From Marinobacter sp. 2_MG-2023 (GTDB lineage: Bacteria; Pseudomonadota; Gammaproteobacteria; Pseudomonadales; Oleiphilaceae), in assembly GCF_030546935.1 (NCBI RefSeq), contig NZ_JAUOPH010000001.1, positions 186,001 through 250,000 of the forward strand: a DNA stretch of 64,000 bases. Reading direction: 5' to 3'. Positions 1 to 9,131 of the stretch are shown here, one piece after another. A program made the position numbers and the translations under genes. The notes beneath the pieces are model-generated. The model was not told where the DNA came from and did not search any database. It saw only the letters and a program-made list of their open reading frames with translations. Every line of letters begins with the position of its first letter. Position 1 is the stretch's first letter.

Positions 1-96
1 GTGCATTCTTATGGTTTCGAACAAGCCATCCCCGTAAGCTGCACCCCGGTCACGGGCAGGGAAACCACCTTCATCAGCCCAACGCAGGTTGAACAT
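1..96 (-). CDS. pabC: Aminodeoxychorismate lyase, N-terminal part (truncated by window edge)
   Basis: Only the first 32 codons lie in the window. The ATG at 96 follows the fabF stop by six bases. The translation begins MFNLRWADEG and contains DRGAAYGDGLFETIR, the N-terminal signature of the fold-type IV PLP enzymes (PabC and branched-chain aminotransferase family). PabC releases pyruvate from aminodeoxychorismate to give 4-aminobenzoate for folate. In many gammaproteobacteria pabC follows fabF directly, which supports PabC over IlvE or D-amino-acid transaminase. The close spacing to fabF suggests cotranscription. Confidence 0.85.
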   Translation of the reverse strand, partial: MFNLRWADEGGFPARDRGAAYGDGLFETIRMH

Positions 97-102
97 ACCT
101 AC

Positions 103-1350
103 TCAGCCTTCGTAGCGGCTGACAATCAAAGTACCGTTGGTGCCGCCAAAGCCAAATGAATTGGACAAAGCCACGCGGACATCTGCCTTACGGCAGGCAT
201 TGGGCACAAGATCGAGATCGCAGCCTTCAGCCGGGTTATCGAGGTTGATGGTTGGCGGCAATACGCCATCACGTATCGCAAGCAGGGAAAAAATCGCCTC
301 CACGGCGCCCGCCGCACCAAGCAAGTGTCCAGTCATGGACTTTGTACTGCTCATGGCCACCCGGCTTGCGTGGTCACCAAGCACACGTTTGACCGCCGCA
401 ACTTCAGCCACATCGCCCACAAGCGTCGATGTTCCGTGTGCATTGATGTAATCGACACTTTCAGGCTCCAAGCCGGCATCCCGCAGCGCATTGCTCATGG
501 AGCGTGCAGCGCCTTCTCCATCTTCCGGCGGCGCTGTAATGTGGTGGGCATCATCACTCATACCAAATCCGACCAACTCACCGTAGATGGTTGCACCACG
601 TTTTTTAGCGTGCTCCAGCTCTTCCAGTACCAGCACCCCGGCACCGTCACTGAGCACAAATCCATCTCTGTCTCTATCCCACGGCCGGCTGGCTTTCTCA
701 GGCTCGTCATTACGGGTAGACAGTGCCCGGGCGGATGAAAATGCAGCTATGCCTGTGCGCGTTGTGGCCATTTCAGAGCCACCGGCCAGCATCACGTCTG
801 CATCGCCATAAGCAATGGTTCGGGCGGCGTAGCCAATATTATGCGTCCCCGTGGTGCAGGCGGTAACAATGGCGATATTTGGCCCCCGGTAACCAAACCT
901 TATTGCGGCATTTCCGGAAATCATGTTGATGACGGACGCCGGGACAAAAAACGGTGATACTTTGCGTGGGCCCGATTTCTCCATCGTCAACACGCTCTTC
1001 TCGATATACTCCAGCCCACCAATACCTGAACCTATTGCTATACCTGCACGGTCACGATCCAGCTCGTCATATTCAGTAAGCCCACTGTCATCGACGGCTT
1101 GCTGGGCCGCAATCAGACCATAATGAATAAACGCATCAAGCTTTCTGGCTTCTTTGGTGGAAAGATAGGGGGCCAGATCCAAATTCCTGATCGCACCACC
1201 AATACGGGTGCTGTATTCGGAGGCATCAAAGCGATCGATCTTTCCAATTCCGCTACGACCTGCCTGAATAGCCTCCCAGGAAGAAGCCACATCGTTTCCC
1301 AAAGGAGACAACATACCCATGCCAGTGACCACAACCCGCCGTTTACTCAT
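103..1350 (-). CDS. fabF: Beta-ketoacyl-ACP synthase II
   Basis: A 415-residue KAS II condensing enzyme that elongates acyl-ACP with malonyl-ACP in type II fatty-acid synthesis. The Cys-His-His triad is visible: C165 in TACTTGTH, H305 in NAHGTST and H342 in [10 protein letters not shown]; the FGFGGTN loop lies near residue 400. Length matches the family (about 413). The gene lies downstream of acpP on the same strand, separated by a terminator-like hairpin. The chosen ATG at 1350 ([10 protein letters not shown]) fits the family N-terminus but has no clear Shine-Dalgarno, and the start sits in a three-copy 13-bp repeat described separately. Confidence 0.97.
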   Translation of the reverse strand: MSKRRVVVTGMGMLSPLGNDVASSWEAIQAGRSGIGKIDRFDASEYSTRIGGAIRNLDLAPYLSTKEARKLDAFIHYGLIAAQQAVDDSGLTEYDELDRDRAGIAIGSGIGGLEYIEKSVLTMEKSGPRKVSPFFVPASVINMISGNAAIRFGYRGPNIAIVTACTTGTHNIGYAARTIAYGDADVMLAGGSEMATTRTGIAAFSSARALSTRNDEPEKASRPWDRDRDGFVLSDGAGVLVLEELEHAKKRGATIYGELVGFGMSDDAHHITAPPEDGEGAARSMSNALRDAGLEPESVDYINAHGTSTLVGDVAEVAAVKRVLGDHASRVAMSSTKSMTGHLLGAAGAVEAIFSLLAIRDGVLPPTINLDNPAEGCDLDLVPNACRKADVRVALSNSFGFGGTNGTLIVSRYEG

Positions 1351-1386
1351 ACCGTTTACCCATACCGTTTACCCATACCATTTACC
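1348..1386 (-). repeat. Three 13-bp tandem repeats spanning the fabF start codon
   Basis: On the plus strand the unit cataccgtttacc occurs at 1348-1360 and 1361-1373, and with one change (cataccatttacc) at 1374-1386. On the coding strand each unit carries an ATG. The copy nearest the gene supplies the fabF start; the upstream ATGs open tiny frames of about six codons (MGKRYG, MGKRYE) that stop at or just past the next ATG. Thirteen is not a multiple of three, so the copies are in different frames. Confidence 0.85.
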
Positions 1387-1462
1387 CGTAAGCCGTTCAC
1401 CTGCTCTTTCAACTTCCGCTGTTACTGAATGAACCCGAAGCACGGATAATTCTCAGGCAATA

Positions 1463-1501
1463 AAAAAGCCGTCCCTCGCTGAATAACAAGGACGGCTTTT
1501 T
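1463..1501 (-). terminator. Rho-independent terminator or attenuator between acpP and fabF
   Basis: The arms 1463-1474 (aaaaagccgtcc) and 1490-1501 (ggacggcttttt) are perfectly complementary over 12 bases, with a 15-base loop. Because the stem ends in A and T runs it can act on either strand. It lies 26 bases past the acpP stop and upstream of fabF, so it probably sets a high acpP to fabF transcript ratio. Confidence 0.85.
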
Positions 1502-1526
1502 GCCTGACTTACTTAAATGCAGAGTA

Positions 1527-1760
1527 TCAGGTATGCGCGACGATATAGTCGATCGCGTCCTGTACACTGGCAAGCTTCTCGGCTTCTTCATCCGGAATTT
1601 CAGTTTCAAATTCCTCTTCCAGTGCCATGACGAGCTCAACGGTGTCCAGTGAGTCAGCGCCAAGATCCTCTACAAAAGAAGATGAGTTCTGAACTTCGGA
1701 CTCTTTAACGCCCAACTGTTCACAAACAATCTTCTTCACGCGCTCTTCAACTGTACTCAT
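1527..1760 (-). CDS. acpP: Acyl carrier protein
   Basis: A 77-residue acidic protein carrying growing acyl chains on a 4'-phosphopantetheine arm. The attachment serine is S37 in the canonical motif [10 protein letters not shown]. The start at 1760 ([10 protein letters not shown]) is preceded by a good ribosome site (gtgagg). The open frame extends 39 codons upstream, but that extension is not part of the family. It sits between fabG and fabF, the usual gammaproteobacterial order. The terminator-like hairpin downstream and the 135-base gap upstream suggest it has its own abundant transcript. Confidence 0.97.
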   Translation of the reverse strand: MSTVEERVKKIVCEQLGVKESEVQNSSSFVEDLGADSLDTVELVMALEEEFETEIPDEEAEKLASVQDAIDYIVAHT

Positions 1761-1895
1761 AATATCCTCACTTTGTGTATCAACCAAGCAACTCAATTGC
1801 TGCCAGTTTAGTGTAAACCCTACCTGCAGACAAGCAGGGATTCGGTTAAACATGTTGTGCGACAAGGGGTTGCGCACGAGCCCCGGAACCGGAGC

Positions 1896-2639
1896 TTATC
1901 CCATGTACATTCCGCCATTTACGTGAATGGTTTCACCAGTCACATAGCCGGCAATATCAGACGCAAGAAACGCAACCAGAGCCGCCACTTCTTCAGGCTG
2001 ACCCAGGCGACCAGCAGGTATAATTCCCAGCATAGCCTCACGCTGCCCGTCGTCCAGTTTTTTCGTCATATCTGTATCAATAAATCCAGGCGCGACACAG
2101 TTAGCAGTAATGCCACGGTTCGACATTTCCTTAGCCAGGCTACGGGTAAAGCCTTCTACGCCGGCCTTTGCGGCACAATAGTTAGCTTGCCCGGGGTTTC
2201 CCATACTGGCGACCACCGAGCTGACATTGATAACCCTGCCCCACCGGGCCTTTGCCATGCCTCGCAAAACAGCTTTACTGGTACGGTACACGCTTGAAAG
2301 GTTAGTTTCGAGCACCGAACCCCAGTCATCATCCTTTAAACGCATCAGCAAGTTATCACGGGTTATACCCGCATTATTCACCAGAATCAGAGGTGCGCCG
2401 GATTTCCCGGCAATCTCTTTCAGCCCCGTTTCGATACTTTCAGGGTCAGCGACATTCATCACTATGCCATAACCGCTAACACCTGCAGCCTGAAGGCTAT
2501 CCGTAATGGACGCTGCTCCCTCGGCGCTGGTCGCGGTGCCAACCACCTCTGCGCCCTGTTTTCCAAGCGCCAGAGCGATAGCTTTACCAATTCCTCGGGT
2601 AGCACCAGTTACCAGTGCTGTTTTGCCTTCCAGAGACAT
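1896..2639 (-). CDS. fabG: 3-oxoacyl-ACP reductase
   Basis: A 247-residue short-chain dehydrogenase that reduces 3-ketoacyl-ACP with NADPH in the elongation cycle. The Rossmann motif TGATRGIG is at 11-18, NNAG at 88-91, and the catalytic residues S141, Y154 and K158 lie in NVSS and YCAAK. The start at 2639 (MSLEGKTALV) has the site gggag nearby; an upstream in-frame ATG at 2678 would overlap fabD and is not typical. The gap to the fabD stop is 16 bases, so the two are probably cotranscribed. Confidence 0.97.
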   Translation of the reverse strand: MSLEGKTALVTGATRGIGKAIALALGKQGAEVVGTATSAEGAASITDSLQAAGVSGYGIVMNVADPESIETGLKEIAGKSGAPLILVNNAGITRDNLLMRLKDDDWGSVLETNLSSVYRTSKAVLRGMAKARWGRVINVSSVVASMGNPGQANYCAAKAGVEGFTRSLAKEMSNRGITANCVAPGFIDTDMTKKLDDGQREAMLGIIPAGRLGQPEEVAALVAFLASDIAGYVTGETIHVNGGMYMG

Positions 2640-2655
2640 GTGCAACTCCCTTTCT

Positions 2656-3594
2656 TCAAGACGGTTCAAATGCCGCAAGTGCAGCTGTCAGAGCCTCGGG
2701 ATCTTCGATCCCGTGAACAGCGAGCCCACGGTCAATTCGCTTGGCCAGCCCGGCAAGCACTTTACCGGTACCACACTCAATTGCGACAGTAACATCGCTA
2801 TTCACCAGAGCACGAACCGAGTCGGTCCATAACACCGGGGAATACAGCTGTTTGAGAAGATTGGCTTTCAGTGTAGCCGAATCTGTTACGGCTGCAGCGT
2901 TAACATTCTGTATAACCGGTGTGACGGCATCATTAAAGCGCACCTCATCAAGTGCCTGAGCCAATTCCTCGGCAGCGCCTTTCATCAACGCGCAATGTGA
3001 TGGGACGCTAACCGGCAAAAGCATGGCTTTACGCGCGCCCTTTAATTTACAGGCCTCGATAGCCCGATCAACAGCAGTCGCGGAGCCGGCAATAACCACC
3101 TGGCCTGGCGCGTTAAAATTCACGGCTGATACGACGTCACCGTTAGCCGCCTCTTCACAGGCTGATACAACGTCAGCATCTTCAAGACCGAGAATGGCTG
3201 CCATTTTACCCTCACCGGCGGGCACAGCTTCCTGCATGAGCTCACCGCGCAGACGCACCAACTTGACAGCTTCCACGAAATCCAGGCTTTCAGCGGCAAC
3301 AAGAGCACTGTATTCACCCAGGCTGTGTCCAGCAACAAAATCGGGTTTCGGCCCCCCTGCGACTAGCCACTGACGCCATAATGCAATACTTGCTGTCAGA
3401 AGTGCAGGCTGGGTAACCATCGTCTGGTTAAGCTCTTCTGCCGGCCCTTTCTGGCAAAGCTGCCAGAGATCGTAGCCCAGCACATTAGAAGCTTCAGCGA
3501 AGGTTTTGTTGATCATGGGCCAAGACTCAGCGGCCGCGGAAAGCATGCCAACTGACTGGGAGCCCTGTCCGGGAAATATAAAGGCTGATTTCAT
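2656..3594 (-). CDS. fabD: Malonyl-CoA:ACP transacylase
   Basis: A 312-residue acyltransferase that loads malonate onto ACP. The nucleophile S91 lies in GHSLGEYSAL, the catalytic H200 in VPSHCALM, the carboxylate-binding arginine is near residue 116, and the N-terminus carries FPGQGSQ. Length is close to E. coli FabD (309). It lies between plsX, 111 bases upstream, and fabG. No strong Shine-Dalgarno is seen before the ATG at 3594, but family alignment makes this start the natural one. Confidence 0.97.
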   Translation of the reverse strand: MKSAFIFPGQGSQSVGMLSAAAESWPMINKTFAEASNVLGYDLWQLCQKGPAEELNQTMVTQPALLTASIALWRQWLVAGGPKPDFVAGHSLGEYSALVAAESLDFVEAVKLVRLRGELMQEAVPAGEGKMAAILGLEDADVVSACEEAANGDVVSAVNFNAPGQVVIAGSATAVDRAIEACKLKGARKAMLLPVSVPSHCALMKGAAEELAQALDEVRFNDAVTPVIQNVNAAAVTDSATLKANLLKQLYSPVLWTDSVRALVNSDVTVAIECGTGKVLAGLAKRIDRGLAVHGIEDPEALTAALAAFEPS

Positions 3595-3705
3595 AAGCGG
3601 GATCTTATCGTCAATGGGAGTTTCAGGAGATTAGCCAATAGTACAAGCTGGCCTGATTTTGCGCGAGTCTGCCGCAAATGCGATAACGACTTTAGTCTGA
3701 GGCAG

Positions 3706-4707
3706 TCAGAGCATCAGGTCATCAAGGCGCTCATTGATACGCCGAGGCACTTCCAGTTCGACTTCTCGCACGGCTTGCCGGATAGCAGCCAGCATGGCAC
3801 GCTCGTTGGCATTGCCATGGCTTTTTATGACCACACCCTGCAGACCAAGAAGACTGGCACCATTATGACGGGAGGGATCCATCAGCCGCAGGAGTCGCCC
3901 GACGATAGGGCGGGCCAGAGCACCCACAAAACGGCCGTAAAGCGTGCGAGTGAACGCCTGCTCCATGAGCTCAATAAGCAGCCCGGCAACACCTTCGCCG
4001 GTTTTCAGCGCAATATTGCCGACAAAACCATCGCACACCACAACATCAGCAACATCGCGAAACAGATCGCTGCCTTCCACATACCCTATGTAGTTAATAG
4101 AATCGCACTGGGCAAGCATGTGAGAGGCAAGGCGAACCTGTTCGTTACCCTTTATTTCTTCTTCGCCAACGTTCAATAAGGCAACTCGCGGCTCACCCTG
4201 GCTGCAGATTGCTGAGGCCATAAGAGAGCCCATCAGGGCATACTGGTAAAGGTTTTCTGCGCTGGAATCCACATTGGCGCCAAGATCCAGAACATGACAC
4301 CGTCCTCGAAGCGAGGGAATCAGTTTCGCAATTGCCGGGCGCTCAATACCAGGATACATACGAATAATGGATCGACCGAAAGCCATAAGAGCCCCGGTAT
4401 TTCCGGCACTGACACAACCCTCAGCCTCGCCATCACGAACCAACCCCAGGGCGATGGCCATGGAAGAATTTTTCTTGTGTCGCAACGCATGGGAGGGGCG
4501 CTCATTCATGCGGACAACATCCGCAGCCTCCACAATACGAATTCGCGGGTGCCCTTCACGCAAAAAAGCCTCGAGCTCGCTCCGGATTCCCACCAGAATG
4601 AAACTCAAGGCTTTATTTTCACGCACCGCTTCGAGAGCCGCGGCAACCACTACTGCAGGCCCCCGATCGCCACTCATAGCATCAACCGCTATGGTGACCG
4701 GCTTCAC
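3706..4707 (-). CDS. plsX: Phosphate acyltransferase PlsX
   Basis: Makes acyl-phosphate from acyl-ACP, the substrate of PlsY for lysophosphatidate synthesis. The N-terminus IAVDAMSGDRGP, the segment SAGNTGALM and the segment VCDGFVGNIALK are PlsX hallmarks. I chose GTG at 4707 (333 residues) because the bases ggtggaag lie at good distance before it and the length fits PlsX of related bacteria. An ATG at 4746 would add 13 residues but begins five bases after the rpmF stop with no clear ribosome site. It lies in the classical rpmF-plsX-fabD order. Confidence 0.93.
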   Translation of the reverse strand: MKPVTIAVDAMSGDRGPAVVVAAALEAVRENKALSFILVGIRSELEAFLREGHPRIRIVEAADVVRMNERPSHALRHKKNSSMAIALGLVRDGEAEGCVSAGNTGALMAFGRSIIRMYPGIERPAIAKLIPSLRGRCHVLDLGANVDSSAENLYQYALMGSLMASAICSQGEPRVALLNVGEEEIKGNEQVRLASHMLAQCDSINYIGYVEGSDLFRDVADVVVCDGFVGNIALKTGEGVAGLLIELMEQAFTRTLYGRFVGALARPIVGRLLRLMDPSRHNGASLLGLQGVVIKSHGNANERAMLAAIRQAVREVELEVPRRINERLDDLML

Positions 4708-4751
4708 CGTACTTCCACCCGTCTGAGTGTTGATGCGGCTATGCAACGAGA

Positions 4752-4931
4752 TTACTCGTCGTTGGCTTCGATTACCTGCTTGCCACGGTAGAACCCATCA
4801 GGGGACACGTGGTGACGACGGTGAACTTCGCCAGTTGTTGAATCTGTGCTCAGAGCAACAGGGCTCAAAGCATCGTGGGCACGGCGCATGCCACGCTTGG
4901 AACGGGTCTTACGGTTCTTCTGTACAGCCAT
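4752..4931 (-). CDS. rpmF: 50S ribosomal protein L32
   Basis: A 59-residue basic protein beginning [20 protein letters not shown], the L32 signature. The middle part [10 protein letters not shown] replaces the cysteine zinc site of some L32 proteins, so this is the cysteine-free form. It lies between yceD and plsX, the conserved arrangement that couples a ribosomal protein to lipid synthesis. The start at 4931 follows the bases aggag upstream. The plsX frame begins shortly after its stop. Confidence 0.97.
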   Translation of the reverse strand: MAVQKNRKTRSKRGMRRAHDALSPVALSTDSTTGEVHRRHHVSPDGFYRGKQVIEANDE

Positions 4932-5035
4932 GGTTATACTCCTGACCTGTTAACGTAAACTTTGCTTGAATATCGTTACAAGTAACGTGTGTTCGTTTAA
5001 TTGCGCCGGCACCCGTGAAGATACCCACGCCCGTA

Positions 5036-5590
5036 TTAATGCTTTGTTTTTCCGAGACCCGCCAGCACGCTGAACGGGTTATCCTTCGACTTCGCCTCGG
5101 CCTCTGCCGAGGCGTGGTCTGGCTCGTAGGCTTCCAGATCTTCTTTTGCCGGACACTCGTTCCGATCGTGAAGCGGATACGGGGGCAGAACCAGTAACAA
5201 CTCGTCCTCCACCATAGACCAAAGGTCTGCACTGAAATCAGCCGTCAGAAACGGCTCGAGATCCTTTGGCAACCGTTCTGCCTGCTCATCGCTCGTGACC
5301 AGCCCCAGTGTAAACGTGGAGGCCAGCACAGAATCCATGGACCCCATGCAACGCTGACATTCCAGTCTAACCGGAGCCTCCAATTCACCAGAGACGATGC
5401 GGCGGCGCTCGCTATCCTGATAAAAGGACAATTTCACACGACAAGCGGCACTGTCTTCGAACCCTAAAACAGATTCACGGAAACGAGACAAAGCACTGAT
5501 AGGAATTTCTCCCTCCAGCACACTGTTATGCTCCGCCAACCGGTACGGGTCGACTATTTTCGGCAATTCGGCACTAGACGCATTTGACAT
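5036..5590 (-). CDS. yceD: YceD/DUF177 protein (23S rRNA accumulation)
   Basis: A 184-residue DUF177 protein. The CxxC pair lies in LECQRCMG and the C-terminal half has the family's acidic segment and NPFSVLAGL ending. Members bind 23S rRNA and are needed for its accumulation in bacteria and plastids. It lies directly upstream of rpmF, as in E. coli. The start MSNASSAELP at 5590 is the only plausible ATG. Confidence 0.93.
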   Translation of the reverse strand: MSNASSAELPKIVDPYRLAEHNSVLEGEIPISALSRFRESVLGFEDSAACRVKLSFYQDSERRRIVSGELEAPVRLECQRCMGSMDSVLASTFTLGLVTSDEQAERLPKDLEPFLTADFSADLWSMVEDELLLVLPPYPLHDRNECPAKEDLEAYEPDHASAEAEAKSKDNPFSVLAGLGKTKH

Positions 5591-5728
5591 AGGCGCGCAA
5601 TTCTAGGGGCCAAGCTCGCTGCTGTCAAAGACTTCGTCGGGTTTTGATCAGGGGTTCCGGTTTCCGTAGGTGTATTCTACGATAAGCGCACTGAAAAATG
5701 GTGCACAATCCATGCAAGGACCAACCTC

Positions 5729-6343
5729 ATGCTCCGAAACCCTCTGCTGCTGGCGTCTTCATCGCGGTATCGCAAAGAACTGCTAACAAGGCTCGGCCTA
5801 CCCTTCTCCAGCGCCAGCCCGGATATTGATGAATCACCCCTTGATGGAGAGGCGCCAGAAGATCTCGCTATCCGCCTGGCCACATCGAAAGCCAAAGCCC
5901 TGGCCTCCGCTTACCCGAAACACTGGATTATCGGCTCAGATCAGGTGGCCGCCTTGCCAGACGGCACCCTGCTCAGCAAGCCCGGGAATCACCAGAATGC
6001 CCGCGAACAACTAGCCCGAAGTAGCGGCCAGAACGTTAACTTCATGACCGGACTGGTGCTGCTCGATGCAAATAGCGGAAAACTGCAAACTTCCTGCGAT
6101 CACTTTAAGGTCCATTTCAGGGACCTGACTGCCCCGGAAATCGACGCTTACCTTTTAAAAGAGGAACCTTATGACTGTGCCGGCAGCTTCAAGATGGAGG
6201 GCCTGGGTATTACCCTGTTCCGGCAACTAGAAGGCCAGGACCCCAACAGCTTGATCGGGCTACCATTAATCACCCTGACAGACATGCTGAGAGCCTGGGG
6301 CAGAAACCCGCTGCTTGAGCCTGCCCCGGAATTGCCAGCCTGA
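5729..6343 (+). CDS. Maf-family nucleotide pyrophosphatase (YceF type)
   Basis: A 204-residue Maf protein. LLLASSSRYRKELL at the N-terminus is the Maf signature, and the conserved SDQVAAL, the KPG segment and YDCAGSFKMEGLG follow. The last motif resembles the YceF subgroup, which hydrolyses 7-methyl-GTP, rather than the dTTP/UTP YhdE subgroup; this assignment is by similarity and by its place beside yceD, as in E. coli. It is transcribed divergently from yceD over a 138-base gap and converges on sppA with only 11 bases between stops. Confidence 0.9.
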   Translation: MLRNPLLLASSSRYRKELLTRLGLPFSSASPDIDESPLDGEAPEDLAIRLATSKAKALASAYPKHWIIGSDQVAALPDGTLLSKPGNHQNAREQLARSSGQNVNFMTGLVLLDANSGKLQTSCDHFKVHFRDLTAPEIDAYLLKEEPYDCAGSFKMEGLGITLFRQLEGQDPNSLIGLPLITLTDMLRAWGRNPLLEPAPELPA

Positions 6344-6354
6344 ACCCTGCCGCT

Positions 6355-7380
6355 CTAACGCAGCTCCAGTCGAGATTCAACCAGTTGCCCGGCAATTCCC
6401 TGACCAAAAGACACCCCCAACTGGTCGACAAGGTCACGCAGCGCACCTTTCCGATGACTGTAGTCGACGAGATCTTCCTGGCCAACCACCTGCCTCGCAA
6501 CATGTGAAGTGCTGCCAAGCCCATCGATAAGCCCCAACTCCAACGCCTGTTGACCACTCCAAACCAGACCGCTAAACAAGCGCTCGTCATCTGCGAGGCG
6601 ATCACCACGCCCCTCCTTTACTGCCTCTATGAACTGCTGATGAGTGTTCTCCAGAACGCTTTGCCAGAAGTCGACCTCCTGCTCCTGTTGAGGCGAAAAG
6701 GGGTCCAGAAAAGCCTTGTTTTCGCCTGCCGTATAAAGCCGACGCTCTACTCCCAGCTTTTCCATGGCGCCGGTAAACCCGAAACCACCTGCCACGACAC
6801 CGATAGAACCCACCAGGCTCGCCCGGTTTGCATAGATTTCATCTGCCGCAGATGCAATATAGTAAGCACCGGATGCCCCGATATCTGAGATCACCGCATA
6901 AAGCTTCTTACCCGGGTATTCCTCCCGCAGTCGCTTGATCTCATCGTAAACATAACCCGACTGTACCGGACTTCCACCAGGGCTATTGATGCGAAGAACA
7001 ACCGCCACAGCGTCCTCCTGCTCGAAGGCTGAACGGAGCGAGCCCACAATGTTGTCCGCACTGGCGAGCTCGTCTGCAGCGATAGGACCGTTCACTTCAA
7101 CAACCGCTGTATGCTTACCAACGGTTGCGTCCAGACTACCCCCAAACGGCGACCAGACAATCGCCAGCAACGCAAACAGATACGCAAAAGTGAGAAATTT
7201 GAAAAAGATCCCCCACCGCCGACTCCGCCGCTGTTCGGACTGCAGAGACATCACCAATTTTTCAATCAACCTCCAATCACGCCCCGATTCGGGCGGCAAA
7301 CGCGGTTGATTTCTGCCTGGACGAGGCTCTGCAGGCTTATCACCCCATTCTGGCGATTTGTCGGAATCCCAGTCACTCAT
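6355..7380 (-). CDS. sppA: Signal peptide peptidase SppA, 36K type
   Basis: A 341-residue membrane-anchored serine protease that degrades leftover signal peptides. A proline- and charge-rich cytoplasmic N-terminus precedes one membrane segment at about 57-76. The Ser-Lys dyad is S170 in GASGAYY and K222 in AGENKAFLDPF. INSPGGSP at about 131-138 forms the oxyanion region. The length fits the short single-domain type rather than the 67-kDa E. coli SppA. It lies downstream of the HAD phosphatase and rluC on the same strand and may be cotranscribed with them. Confidence 0.95.
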   Translation of the reverse strand: MSDWDSDKSPEWGDKPAEPRPGRNQPRLPPESGRDWRLIEKLVMSLQSEQRRSRRWGIFFKFLTFAYLFALLAIVWSPFGGSLDATVGKHTAVVEVNGPIAADELASADNIVGSLRSAFEQEDAVAVVLRINSPGGSPVQSGYVYDEIKRLREEYPGKKLYAVISDIGASGAYYIASAADEIYANRASLVGSIGVVAGGFGFTGAMEKLGVERRLYTAGENKAFLDPFSPQQEQEVDFWQSVLENTHQQFIEAVKEGRGDRLADDERLFSGLVWSGQQALELGLIDGLGSTSHVARQVVGQEDLVDYSHRKGALRDLVDQLGVSFGQGIAGQLVESRLELR

Positions 7381-7419
7381 GCATTTTTCCCTGTCAGAAA
7401 TTAAATCACTAAAATTGGC

Positions 7420-8067
7420 TTACAAACCGAGCACGCTACGCAGGTCCGGCACTGAATCAACAATGGCTCGGGGAGCATACCCACCAAGCACATCACGCTT
7501 GTGAACCCCCCACTCAACACCAATAGAGGGCATACCAATGCGCTGGGCCATTTCGAGATCATAGCGGGTATCGCCGATCATAACGGCCTCCGAAGGCTCA
7601 GCGCCGTAGAAGAACAGTATCTCTTCAAGCATTTTCGGATCTGGCTTGGACCGGGTTTCGTCGGCACAGCGTGTAATATCAAAATGCGTTCCCAGCCCAC
7701 TGGAAACAAGTGCTGACTCCAGACCTCTACGACTTTTACCTGTGGCCACTGAACACCCTCGCCCGGCACCACGAAGATCTGCTACCACATCAGCCATACC
7801 TTCAAACACGTTCTGGGGCGTCGTAACCTTGCGGAAGAAATAATTCCCGTACCCCTCCCGGATAGCCGTCATTTCTTCGCGAGTGATACCCGGGTAAAGC
7901 CGCTCAAGAGCCTCAACCATGCCCAAACCAATAATGTCACGATAGGCCTCTCTCTCCAGCGCAGGATACCCCAGCTCAGTGGCAGCCCGATGCAGGCTGT
8001 CCGCAATATGATCTACGGAGTCGACAAGCGTCCCATCCCAATCAAAAATTACAACTTTAACTTCCAT
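7420..8067 (-). CDS. HAD-family phosphatase (phosphoglycolate phosphatase-like)
   Basis: A 215-residue HAD hydrolase. Motif I is FDWDGTLVDS with D9 and D11, motif II is at VATGKS, motif III is K in RSKPDP, and motif IV is MIGDTRYD. It resembles Gph/PGP and PpaX-type phosphatases; the substrate cannot be read from sequence. The ATG at 8067 overlaps the rluC stop by one base (TGATG) and is preceded by gggagcagg, so translation is coupled to rluC. The same rluC-HAD pairing is common in pseudomonads. Confidence 0.92.
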   Translation of the reverse strand: MEVKVVIFDWDGTLVDSVDHIADSLHRAATELGYPALEREAYRDIIGLGMVEALERLYPGITREEMTAIREGYGNYFFRKVTTPQNVFEGMADVVADLRGAGRGCSVATGKSRRGLESALVSSGLGTHFDITRCADETRSKPDPKMLEEILFFYGAEPSEAVMIGDTRYDLEMAQRIGMPSIGVEWGVHKRDVLGGYAPRAIVDSVPDLRSVLGL

Positions 8068-9131
8068 CAACCTGCTCCCATTGCACGCGCTTCAAGCCTA
8101 CTCAACACTTGACTGAATGCTTCATCATAAGGCGCCTCGAATCTAACCGCCTCCCCTGTAACAGGCAGCAAAAGCTCAAGAGCCCTGGCGTGCAGCATGA
8201 GGCGCTGACCGCCCACCGACCGGAATGCCTTCAGACTAACATCATCCATATACTTATCATCGCCCGCTATCGGATGACCCGCGCAGGCGCTATGAACGCG
8301 AATCTGATGGGTGCGACCGGTAACCGGCGATGCCTCCACCAGACTGTAACCGTCATAGCGCGCAAGGCATCGGAAGGTTGTGAGCGAGGCCTTTCCGGCC
8401 TCGTCCACCCTTACCCTGCGCTCGCCATTTGGCATCTCATACCGCAACAGCGGCTCATCAACCCGACCCAACTTGTCTGGCCAACTCCCAGCTACCAGGG
8501 CATGGTAGTGTTTACGAATCCGCCTCTGCCTGAGTTCATCCTGCAGATAACGAAGCGCTGATCGCTTTTTGGCTACCATCACGAGCCCGGAGGTATCTCG
8601 GTCAAGGCGGTGCACCAACTCAAGAAAGCGGGCCTCCGGGCGAGCGGCTCGCAGCACCTCAATCAGGCCAAAGCTGAGACCGCTGCCACCATGCACTGCA
8701 ATACCCGATGGCTTGTTGACGACCAACATCTGATCATTCTCAAATACAACAGCAGCCTCGACCACGCCCTGCACCCGGCTACCGGGTGCGGCTTGAGGAG
8801 CCTTCTCCTTGCGAACAACCGGTGGAATGCGCACCTGGTCACCCGTCGCAAGTCGTGTGTCGGGCTTCACCCGCCCTTTGTTCACACGCACCTCACCTTT
8901 GCGGACAATGCGGTAGATAATGCTTCTGGGCACGCCACGAAGCTGCGCCAGAAGGAAATTGTCCAGGCGCTGCCCATGATTATCTTCGTCAACCGTGACC
9001 CAAAGAACCCCCTGCTGAACCACTTCTCGGCCGCCACTTCCCTGCCTTGCATTGGCACTACTGCCCGGGCGTGACACCGGTTTTCTGACCCTGGCACTTG
9101 TAGGCTTTCCGGTAGCAGATTTGCGGGACAT
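8067..9131 (-). CDS. rluC: 23S rRNA pseudouridine synthase RluC
   Basis: A 354-residue RluA-family enzyme, expected to modify uridines 955, 2504 and 2580 of 23S rRNA. A basic disordered leader (1-45) precedes an S4 domain (about 54-100) and the catalytic domain with D177 in HRLDRDTSGLVMV and later TGRTHQIRVH. The start at 9131 has aaaggaa before it. It lies divergent from rne across a long leader, as in E. coli and Pseudomonas, which supports RluC over RluA or RluD. Confidence 0.93.
   Translation of the reverse strand: MSRKSATGKPTSARVRKPVSRPGSSANARQGSGGREVVQQGVLWVTVDEDNHGQRLDNFLLAQLRGVPRSIIYRIVRKGEVRVNKGRVKPDTRLATGDQVRIPPVVRKEKAPQAAPGSRVQGVVEAAVVFENDQMLVVNKPSGIAVHGGSGLSFGLIEVLRAARPEARFLELVHRLDRDTSGLVMVAKKRSALRYLQDELRQRRIRKHYHALVAGSWPDKLGRVDEPLLRYEMPNGERRVRVDEAGKASLTTFRCLARYDGYSLVEASPVTGRTHQIRVHSACAGHPIAGDDKYMDDVSLKAFRSVGGQRLMLHARALELLLPVTGEAVRFEAPYDEAFSQVLSRLEARAMGAG

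Noticed and set aside
1409-1663. A small gene overlapping acpP and the terminator region
   Set aside because: It is out of frame with acpP, crosses the terminator hairpin and has no features of a real protein.
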